Origin: Streptomyces lateritius
GTDB lineage: Bacteria; Actinomycetota; Actinomycetes; Streptomycetales; Streptomycetaceae
Direction of reading: 5' to 3'
Assembly (NCBI RefSeq): GCF_014649715.1
Contig: NZ_BMTO01000003.1
Span: 155,396-219,395, forward strand
DNA: 64,000 nt
Of the stretch, positions 1 through 7,507 are shown piece by piece (position 1 is the first letter of the stretch; every line of letters starts with the position of its first letter). The notes under the pieces were generated by a model, which had not been told where the DNA came from, searched no databases, and worked only from the letters and a program-made list of their open reading frames with translations. The position numbers and the translations under genes were made by a program.

Positions 1-130
1 CAGGCTCGCCCGGCACCAAGCGAAGCAAGCCCCCACACGCCCTCGCCACGCCGACGTCCCGCCCACGGACGTCGCCCCCGCCCCCCGGGAAGCCGACCGG
101 GGCGACTAGCGCGAAACGAGGTGGCGCCGC

Positions 131-1378
131 ATGCCATCCGTGAACCTGGTCCGGAACATCGGGCTGAACGACGCCGCGACGGGCCCCATCACGACGCTGG
201 ACGACGAACCGACCGCCGCTCGGGTCCTGAACCATGCCTTCGTGACGGGGAACGTCTACGCCAGCCGTTCGCAGGACGGTGGCTCGACGTGGACGCATGT
301 CGATCCGTACACGACGTTCCCCTTCGCAGCCGGCGGCCTGTGCTGTGACCAGATGACGCTGCACGAGCGCTCACGGAACCTGTGGATCTGGCTCCTGCAG
401 TACAGGACGAGCCCGCTCAACGGATCGAACGTCTTCCGGCTGGCCGTCTCCACCGACGGGACACCCGCCCCCGGGTCGTGGTTCTCCTGGGAGTTCAGCC
501 CCGGCCTCTTCGACGCCGCATGGGCCACGAACACCGAGTTCGACCGCCCCGACATGGCGACCACCGACAACCATCTCTACATCACGTACAACGTCTTTCA
601 CGCCGGTACGGCGGTCGCCGCGATCGTCTTCAAGATCTCGCTGGCCCACCTGGCGCAGCATCAACTGTCCTACGTCTACTACAAGATCACGACGGACAGC
701 TCTTTCTGCCTCACGCGCGGTGCGACCACGGACATGTACTTCATGTCGGAGGCCGTGCAGAATCCGGTACGGATCTTCCGGTGGCCGGACGCCGTCGGGA
801 GCTCCCTGGGCAAGGCCGTCGTCAGCACGCCCGGAGCCTGGACGGGGAGTACGGTGCCGGGCACCTATGTCTCGAACTGTCCGAGCGGCACCAATTGGCT
901 GGGGAAGGTGCACGCCAGGGCCACCGCCGGATGGGTCACGGGAGGCAAGGTCGGTTTCCTCTGGCACGCCCTCCCCACGAGCAGTCGCCCACAACCCTGG
1001 ATCAAGGGCCTCGTGGTCGACGGGGCCACATCGGCGGTCGTGGCGGAGCCGGACATCTGGAACCCCGGCTGGGCCTGGGCGTACCCCGCGACCTGCCCCA
1101 ACGCCAACGGCGTGGTCGGGATCTCCCTCTTCTACGGCGGTGGCGGAGTGTTCAACCCTCGTCACGTCGTGGGCTATCTGGACCCACCCGGCTGGGTGTT
1201 GCAGGGGACGCGCGACAGCACCCACGGTCCGGCCGGCGGTATCTGGGGTGACTACCTCAGTTGTGCGACCAGCCATCCGAACAACACGGAGTGGGTCGCC
1301 ACGGGCTTCACCCTTCAGGGCGGAACGACTTTCGACTTCATCGAGCCCCAGTACGTCGAGTTCAGCGTCGGCCCCTGA
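131..1378 (+). CDS. BNR/Asp-box beta-propeller protein
   Basis: A 415-residue protein with a classical Asp-box (SQDGGSTW, residues 47-54), the turn motif of sialidase-type beta-propellers. Further Trp- and Gly-rich strands such as the GGIWGDYLSC segment near residue 370 fit a propeller. I see no signal peptide and no clear set of sialidase catalytic arginines, so enzymatic function is not claimed; it could equally be a carbohydrate- or protein-binding propeller. A GAGGTGG ribosome site precedes the ATG by about 5 nt. The neprosin gene follows 33 nt after the stop in the same direction, suggesting an operon. It is the first gene of the unusual island that ends at the second SARP. Confidence 0.6.
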   Translation: MPSVNLVRNIGLNDAATGPITTLDDEPTAARVLNHAFVTGNVYASRSQDGGSTWTHVDPYTTFPFAAGGLCCDQMTLHERSRNLWIWLLQYRTSPLNGSNVFRLAVSTDGTPAPGSWFSWEFSPGLFDAAWATNTEFDRPDMATTDNHLYITYNVFHAGTAVAAIVFKISLAHLAQHQLSYVYYKITTDSSFCLTRGATTDMYFMSEAVQNPVRIFRWPDAVGSSLGKAVVSTPGAWTGSTVPGTYVSNCPSGTNWLGKVHARATAGWVTGGKVGFLWHALPTSSRPQPWIKGLVVDGATSAVVAEPDIWNPGWAWAYPATCPNANGVVGISLFYGGGGVFNPRHVVGYLDPPGWVLQGTRDSTHGPAGGIWGDYLSCATSHPNNTEWVATGFTLQGGTTFDFIEPQYVEFSVGP

Positions 1379-1411
1379 CGGGTCGGTCCTGAAGCCATGA
1401 AGGAGGGAACC

Positions 1412-2638
1412 GTGGAATCAGGCAGGATCGAACGCAACCCGGAGGCGCCGAAGTCAGCGCCGCCACCGCGAGGGGGCCGGGAACTGGACCGCGAGGCCGC
1501 GGAGCGGCTCGACGAGATCCGGCAGTACTTCAAGGACCTGTACGCGCGACGTGACGTCGTCGCCCGCACCACCACCCCGTACGGCGAGGACCTCGACTGG
1601 GTCCCCAGCGAGGCCGATGCCGAGCCACCCGATCTCGAGTACCCGGAAAGCTCCGGCAGCACCGACCGTCCCGCGTCCCCCCAGCCCTTCGAGGCGGGCG
1701 CCGGCAGCGCCCAGACGGGCCCTCCCGGCACGGTTCCCATGGTGCGCAAGCAGCTGGACAGCATCACCGCCGCCGGCACGCTCCAGGACTACCTCGCCAA
1801 GGGGACACGGGCGAGGGTCGTGACACCGCCCGACGATCCCGGTTTCGCGCCCCCGGGTGCCTCCCCGCACAAGTACGCGCACGCCATCCAGCAGGTCACG
1901 AACTTCGGGACGGAAGGCGTCATCAACACCTGGCGGCCCTACGTTCAGTGGTCGGACGAGTTCTCCCTCGGGCAGGAGTGGGTGGTGCGGGGCAGCTTTG
2001 CGCAGGGCACGGCCGACGGGCAGACGGTCGAAGTGGGCGCGCAGACCTACAAGGACCTCTACGGGGACTGGTATCCGCACCTGTTCATCTTCTACACGAC
2101 CAACAACTACACGGCCAGCGGCCCGAAGAAGGGCGGCTACAACACCGACGTGCTCGGCTGGAAGCAGGCGTCGACCACGGTCTACCCGACCGTACGCCTC
2201 GCGGAGAGCGTGTACGGGGGAAACCAGTACGAACTCGCCATCAAAGTCACGCTCTTCAGCGGCAACTGGTGGATCCGGATAGGCAGCGAATGGATGGGGT
2301 ACTACCCAGCCGGCGGCCCTGATGGCCTGTTCAACGCCGCGGGGCTGCTCAACCAGGCGCAGTCCATCGACTGGGGCGGTGAGGTCGTCGACGAGGTCGG
2401 CCACCCCGGGCCGACGGGCACCTGGATGGGCAGCGGCCACTTCCCGTACGAGGGCTGGAGCCGTGCGGCCTACATGCGCAACCTGGCCTACCAGTCCGAC
2501 ACCTCCGGAACGATGGTCAACATGCAGGGCTTCACCCACGAGACCAACCCGAACGCCTACAGGATCGCGACCGACTTCTCCGGGACGACGACCTGGGGCT
2601 CGAACTTCTACTGGGGAGGCCCGGGTGGAGTCGAGTGA
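1412..2638 (+). CDS. Neprosin-family glutamic peptidase
   Basis: A 408-residue protein with the neprosin (DUF239) domain at about residues 155-405. The two glutamate motifs expected for the catalytic pair are present: TVEVG (Glu207) and WGGEV (Glu324). Lys-Asp-Leu-Tyr-Gly-Asp follows the first, as in plant neprosins. Residues 106-112 (GTVPMVR) resemble the GTVPIRR segment of the plant activation peptide, so a pro-region about 150 long is likely. Unlike plant neprosins it has no signal peptide. An ATG at 1397 is in frame, but AAGGAGG lies 5 nt before the GTG at 1412, so the GTG start is preferred. Family knowledge: acid-active endopeptidases cutting after proline. The actual substrate here is unknown. 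Confidence 0.85.
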   Translation: MESGRIERNPEAPKSAPPPRGGRELDREAAERLDEIRQYFKDLYARRDVVARTTTPYGEDLDWVPSEADAEPPDLEYPESSGSTDRPASPQPFEAGAGSAQTGPPGTVPMVRKQLDSITAAGTLQDYLAKGTRARVVTPPDDPGFAPPGASPHKYAHAIQQVTNFGTEGVINTWRPYVQWSDEFSLGQEWVVRGSFAQGTADGQTVEVGAQTYKDLYGDWYPHLFIFYTTNNYTASGPKKGGYNTDVLGWKQASTTVYPTVRLAESVYGGNQYELAIKVTLFSGNWWIRIGSEWMGYYPAGGPDGLFNAAGLLNQAQSIDWGGEVVDEVGHPGPTGTWMGSGHFPYEGWSRAAYMRNLAYQSDTSGTMVNMQGFTHETNPNAYRIATDFSGTTTWGSNFYWGGPGGVE

Positions 2639-2939
2639 CCTTCCGGCCGAGGACGACCGGCCCGAGGTGATCCCTTCCGAGGTCGATCCGGACGTCGAGT
2701 GCGTCCGGATCGACGAGGCGGGCAGGGCGGCGGAGCCGCCGCCCTACTCGCCCGCGGCGCAGGACCAGCACCCCCCGCCGGTGCGGGGCGTGCGGCTCTG
2801 CCCTGAGGGGTATGTGCCCCGGCGCCGCCGCCGCGACTACACGCTGGACGGCAAACGGGTCGTCACCGACTCCCCGGCGACCCGCAACCCCGAGGAGCCG
2901 CCGGCTCATGGGGCGGCATCGCCGCCCGAGTCCCCCTGA
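2625..2939 (+). CDS. Small protein with neprosin activation-peptide-like motif
   Basis: A 104-residue ORF that overlaps the neprosin 3' end by 14 nt and starts at a GTG with GGGGAGG exactly 5 nt upstream, the same start arrangement as the neprosin gene. It is acidic at the N-terminus, Pro-rich in the middle, and carries CPEGYVPRRRRRDYTLDG at about residues 64-81. That resembles the CPEGTVPIRR motif that begins the activation peptide of plant neprosins. No signal peptide or membrane segment. It may act in trans on the peptidase as a propeptide-like partner, which is inference. Its last 34 nt overlap the convergent DUF6603 pseudogene. Confidence 0.55.
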   Translation: MESSDLPAEDDRPEVIPSEVDPDVECVRIDEAGRAAEPPPYSPAAQDQHPPPVRGVRLCPEGYVPRRRRRDYTLDGKRVVTDSPATRNPEEPPAHGAASPPESP

Positions 2940-5117
2940 GACGCTGAGGGAACGGTCACGCCGCACGGACTGTGGTCGTCGCCGCCCTCGTACGAGACGA
3001 TGATCCCGGCCACGTCCGCCGGCAGTTCCGCCGTCCGCAGCGTCGCCATGCCCACCTCGTCCAGGAGGACCGTGCCGAGCACCCGGTCGGCCGTGCTGAA
3101 GGTGACGGGGCCGCTCGGCGGGGGACCGCCGGTGACCGTCGTCGTGACCCGTACCGTCAGCGTCGTGAGCGACCCCGTGGCCAGGGCCGGCCGGGTGGCG
3201 AAAGAGCGGGCGGTCGACGGATCGAGGGCGAAGGCGCCGTTGCGGGCGATTCCGAAGGCGCTGCACAGGCCGTGCGCGGTCCGCGCGAGGTAGCCCGTCG
3301 CCGGGGCGAGGACGGCCGTCAGCTCGCGGGGGGTCTGGGGCAGGGAGACCAGGGCCGTGACACCGAGGAGGTCGCTGTCCGACCGGGCCGTCGAAAGCAC
3401 CACCGGAAACCCACCCACGACCAGCGTGTCCGTGCCGCGTCCTGTCAAAAACAGGTCGCAGGACTCCTCGTAGTCGACGGTGCCGTGGGACCGGACGGTG
3501 TACGCGAGGTCGGCGGTCACCCCGGGGCCCGCCTGGAGGAGGTACCCGGAGGCCGGGAGCGCGTGATCCGGTGCGTCGAGGTGCGGGGCGGGAAGCCCGT
3601 GCCGGCGGCGGGCGCGCCGACGGGCAGCAGGCCGTGGGAGAGCGCGCGGCCGTCGACGGTGATCGTGTGCCCGTGGACTGTCAGGGTGTTTTCGGAGGCG
3701 TCGGTGAAGCCGGCCGCCTCCGGGCCGAGCCGGACCCGGCCGTCCCGCGAGACGGAGAAGCCGAGGCCGCCGTCGGCGGTGCCGGCCGCGACCCGGGGCG
3801 GGCAGCGCGATCCGCAGCCTGCCGAGGATGCCCACCACCCCGCTGGGCAGTTCGAGCACCACGCCGACGTCGGCCGTGACGAACGAGACCGGACGGCCCC
3901 AGCCGACCCGGAACATCGGCCCGACAACCGTGCTCCCGGCCCGCGCGGGAAAGACCGTCCCCATCGTGGTCAGGATGCGCGGCGCCGCCGCGGCGGCGCC
4001 GCGGGGAAGAGCAGGTCGTCCAGGTGACCGGACTGCACGACCACAGCCAGGCCCGCCCCGTCGAGAACGCGGCCGACGCCGATCAGACCGCCGACGGCGT
4101 TGAGCGTGAAGGCGAGGCCCAGTTCGATGGCCGGCGTGAACTCGGCGCTCAGCGCCACGAGCACCGACGGCGGGCGGGGCTGCAGGATCCCGAACGCCTT
4201 GACCTCGACGAGGCCCAGGCTCAGCGAGAGCGCGCCGCGGTACTGCCCGTCCTGCTCGCCGAGGAACCCGCCGCCCTTCGCCGGGCCGACGGCCAGGGTG
4301 AGCCCGAGCCCCCTCGGCGGCACCACCGACGGCGTGTACCCGCCGGCCGACGGTCGGACGTCGAGGCCCGCCCCGTCGACCGCCGCGTCCGCGACGCCGA
4401 GTAGCGAGGCGCGGAAGGAGGAGGTGAGCTGAAGCCCGCCGTCGCGCGAGGACACGTACAGCGACGGCGCGCGCAGCCCGCCGGGGCCCGGTCCAGGGGC
4501 AGGGCGATGCCCTTGCCGTTGCCGCCGCCCTCGAGTCGCAGTCCCGTCTTGTCGAGGCGAGCCCCCAGACTCCCCTTGAGGGTGAGACCGTCGGGGGTGA
4601 GGAGCTTCAGCAGCTCGTGGTCCGCGAGCGCGAGCTCCAAGCCGTCGGCCCGGAAGACGAGGGTGGAGTCGTCGGGTACGGCCGTCGGCAGGGAGATTAC
4701 GAGGCTGATCCCGTCCCGTACGGCCAGCCCCGGCACGAGCGTGAGCGAGTCGCTCAACCTGAACGTGAGGTCGATCACCGGGGGCAGGGTGGTCCCGAGC
4801 GGCTGCACCTGCGTGGGCCCGGCGAGGAGTACGTCCTCGATCAGCAGCGACCAGTTCGGCATCGCCCGCGTCGCACCCAGCACCGCCGTCCGCAGCAGGT
4901 CGACGAGGACCGGCCACAGATCCCCGGGCGGCGCCGCGCTCGGCAGTGCGAACCGCGCGAGCAGCGCCTCCGGGGTGAGCGCCTCGGAAGGCAGTCCGAG
5001 CGCCTGCGCCAGGCGCTTGCGGCGCTGGGCTTCGGGAAGCCCTTGGAGATCCGGGAGCAGGGGGACGAGCCCGTCGCGGACATCGGCCGCCAGTTGTGGC
5101 AGTGGGGTGGCTGCCAT
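2906..5117 (-). pseudogene. DUF6603-domain protein, interrupted by about four frameshifts
   Basis: The N-terminal 200 residues read from the ATG at 5117, then the coding frame changes near 4,490, 3,990, 3,800 and 3,560, each time by one base, with recognisable protein on both sides. The DUF6603-like stretches include a Gly-rich region ending in GHLDDLLFP, then after the shift at 3,990 ILTTMGTVFPARAGS and GPMFRVGWGRP. The breaks fall in GC-rich, partly palindromic tracts, notably CGGCGCCGCCGCGGCGGCGCCG near 3,990, so assembly or sequencing indels are a real alternative to gene decay. If repaired, the product is roughly 730 aa, beta-rich, with no signal peptide. The function of the family is unknown. 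The VioB-like gene lies 214 nt upstream on the same strand. Confidence 0.7.
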
Positions 5118-5331
5118 CAGCGGGTCCGCGCGGGGTGGGGGACGTTCATCGGATCGTCGCCGTTCTCCGCCCGTGGACGCGCAAGGGAGGGTACGCCGCC
5201 GGGCGGATGGGGATCGGAACGCGGACGCTAACCCCGGTCACGACGCGGAGCGCGGTCCCGAACCACCCGGGACGCCGAACCGGTGCCCTTTCACTCGCGC
5301 GGCAGGGGCGCGAACGGGAGGCTCGAACCCG

Positions 5332-6402
5332 TCATGGAGTCACGTAGAGGAACTCCGGCCCGTAGTTCTTACCGCCGCCGGGCAGCGGGCGCGCCATCAG
5401 CTGTTGTGCGGGGTCCTGCAGGGCAGACATCTGTGCGATCGCCTCGAACAGCAGCCCCTCCGCCTCGCCCTCGTCGTCCCGCCGCCACGCATCCTGCAGC
5501 AGACGCAGCAGCTTGCTGTACGCCTGGTTGAACTCGTCGAGGAGCTGTGTCGTCCCGGCGTCCGGTGCGGAAGGTCCCGTCCGGGGCCAGCCCCCGGCGG
5601 GAACGATCCCCATCGGCAGGGCGTCCGGAATCGGGATCTCCGCTCCCGTGAACTCGAACTTCCCGGTGTCGGGGTTCTTCCTGAGCCTGCGCTTGTGGAA
5701 GATCTCCCGGAAGGCGTAGTAGTGGGCCAGCTCTCCCGCCGCCCCAGGGTGCGGGTTCTCGGGTGAAGCGGTCGTGCCCTCGCCCTGTTCCTTGATCACG
5801 CCGATGGCCTTCTCCACGGCGGCGAGCGTGGCGAGGGGCACGACGGGGTTCCCCGCGCCGTGACCGAAGTGCAGGGTCAGCTGCCGGGTGCCGGTGATCC
5901 GCTCCGGATGCGCACGGAACGCCTCCAGGAGGGCGGTGTAGAAGGCCCCGATCGACGGGTGCGGCGCGGCGTCCCTCGCGAGCGGCTGGTCCGGCTGCTC
6001 GATGAGGGAGTACATCTCCGCCGCGTCCGTCGTCAGCCCGCTGAGGAAAACTTTGAGTTCGGGCCGCACGCCTCCCGGCAAGGGCCCCGGATACGTCGGC
6101 ACCACCGAAGCGTCGTCGAGCACGGGAATCCCGCCGAGTGTGGTGAGCAGGTTGCACGCCAGACCGAAGTGCGACATCTCGTCGAAGACGATCTCGCGCA
6201 GCGTCCGGTGGACGGAGCCGTCCCCGGTCGACGTGTCGATCGACCACATGCCGCACAGATACGGGGGGAGCGTGGCGAGTTCCAGCAGGATCGCCTGCTG
6301 CGCCGCGTCCCTCATCCAGTCGGCGTCACGCCGCTCCGCGGGCTGCTCCATCAGTTCGACGATGCGGTTCTTGCTCCGGGCATACGGAAGCGTGTTCACC
6401 AC
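5332..6402 (-). CDS. VioB/RebD-like ferritin-fold protein (iminophenyl-pyruvate dimer synthase domain)
   Basis: A 356-residue all-helical protein whose N-terminal 230 residues match the ferritin-like domain named after iminophenyl-pyruvate dimer synthases. Landmarks are LELATLPPYLCGMWSI (residues 40-55) and IVFDEMSHFGLACNLLTTLG (71-90). Glu41, Glu75 and His78 are plausible metal ligands. It lacks the rest of VioB/RebD, so indole dimer synthesis should not be assumed; stand-alone copies of this domain are common and mostly uncharacterised. It starts at a GTG pair, and AAGGAG sits 5 nt before the first. It follows the SARP gene by 71 nt on the same strand and could share its transcript. Confidence 0.75.
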   Translation of the reverse strand: MVNTLPYARSKNRIVELMEQPAERRDADWMRDAAQQAILLELATLPPYLCGMWSIDTSTGDGSVHRTLREIVFDEMSHFGLACNLLTTLGGIPVLDDASVVPTYPGPLPGGVRPELKVFLSGLTTDAAEMYSLIEQPDQPLARDAAPHPSIGAFYTALLEAFRAHPERITGTRQLTLHFGHGAGNPVVPLATLAAVEKAIGVIKEQGEGTTASPENPHPGAAGELAHYYAFREIFHKRRLRKNPDTGKFEFTGAEIPIPDALPMGIVPAGGWPRTGPSAPDAGTTQLLDEFNQAYSKLLRLLQDAWRRDDEGEAEGLLFEAIAQMSALQDPAQQLMARPLPGGGKNYGPEFLYVTP

Positions 6403-6473
6403 CGGTCTCCTTCCGGTCGGATCCTCAGAGGGTGGCAGCGGTCCGTCACCCCGCCGTCATCGCTCTTGTCCTG

Positions 6474-7196
6474 TCACTGCTGTGGCTGGGGAATCATCCG
6501 CGCGAACCGCACGGACGGTTCGACACCGAGCTCGGCGCGCAGCAGATGCCGGAAGGCGTCATAGTGCCGGAGGGCCTCGTTCAGATTGCCCTCGGCCAGA
6601 TGCGCGGAGACCACCGCCCGGTGGGCGCTCTCGCGGAGCGGCTCGATGCGGATACTCGCCAGCGCCGCCTCCAGGGCGAGGGCGGGCAGGCCCTGCCCCG
6701 CCAGCCGTTCCGAGAGTGTGTCGAGGGCGTTCAGGCGCAGTTGGCGCAGCCACTCCCGCTCGAGGACGACCCAGTCGTCGTCCCAGTCGGGCAGGAGGTC
6801 CCCGCGGTTCAGCAGGCCGAGGAGCGACTGGTCGTCGTCGAGGGGCCCGCGCCCGTACAGGACGTCCCGCGCGGAATCCGAGAGCGCGTGTGCGTCCACG
6901 CTCACATCGTCGGCGAGGGCGATCGTCCCCGGGGTGCACTGGATCAGCGCGGAGTCGTACCGCGCGAGTTTCCACAGAGCCGTACGCAGACTCCCGCGTG
7001 CCTGCGCCTCGGTCGCGTCCGGCCAGAGGCTTCCCGCGACCACGGAACGTCCGGCCCGTCGCCGGAGGCCGACGAAGGCCAGGAGCCGTTGCGCGTTTCC
7101 GCAGACCTCGACGGGCTCACGGTCGAACTCCAGCCGGAACTGACCGAGCAGCCGCAGGTGGGCGGGGCGAGACGGGAGGGAGGAAGAGGGGTTCAT
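6474..7196 (-). CDS. SARP-family transcriptional regulator (short form), copy 1
   Basis: A 240-residue protein made of an OmpR-like winged helix (about residues 12-95; LRLLGQF at its start and [12 protein letters not shown]) followed by a bacterial transcriptional activation (BTAD) domain to the end ([20 protein letters not shown] near 185-205). No ATPase or TPR extension, so it is the short AfsR/DnrI/RedD type, which usually activates secondary-metabolite genes by binding heptameric direct repeats near promoters. It is strikingly similar to the second SARP at 16,891. It is divergent from the giant-protein pair that starts at 7,508, with a 311-nt region between, the natural place for its target sites. 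Confidence 0.85.
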   Translation of the reverse strand: MNPSSSLPSRPAHLRLLGQFRLEFDREPVEVCGNAQRLLAFVGLRRRAGRSVVAGSLWPDATEAQARGSLRTALWKLARYDSALIQCTPGTIALADDVSVDAHALSDSARDVLYGRGPLDDDQSLLGLLNRGDLLPDWDDDWVVLEREWLRQLRLNALDTLSERLAGQGLPALALEAALASIRIEPLRESAHRAVVSAHLAEGNLNEALRHYDAFRHLLRAELGVEPSVRFARMIPQPQQ

Positions 7197-7436
7197 CTGC
7201 CGTCCTGCAGGGTGTTCCCGACACCGGGCCTTTGCTCTTCACCACCACCATCCATGGTAGGACGACGGATGGCTGACGGCGCGCCGCGGCGGCCCGGGGG
7301 CCCGCCGCGGTCGATCCCGTACAGGAGGCCGGGGACGTTTGGCTGATCACCGCGCGCCCATCGAGGCTCCTGGCTGCCCAGTGACGGCCGGCAGTCCCGC
7401 GAGCCGACCGCCCTGCCGCCGGCCGGCCTCTCGCTG

Positions 7437-7468
7437 TTGACGCGCGGATGACGCCCCGCTCGTAACGT
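7437..7468 (+). promoter_or_regulatory. Candidate promoter of the giant-protein operon
   Basis: TTGACG at 7437-7442 and TAACGT at 7463-7468 lie in the 311-nt divergent interval between the first SARP and the 965-aa gene. The 20-nt spacer is longer than ideal, which would suit an activator-dependent promoter such as one driven by a SARP. The transcript would start about 30 nt before the ATG at 7508, leaving room for the AAGGAAG ribosome site. Confidence 0.35.
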
Positions 7469-7507
7469 GCCAAAGGTTCCGATGGGTGCGTCGAAGGAAG
7501 CAGCGAG

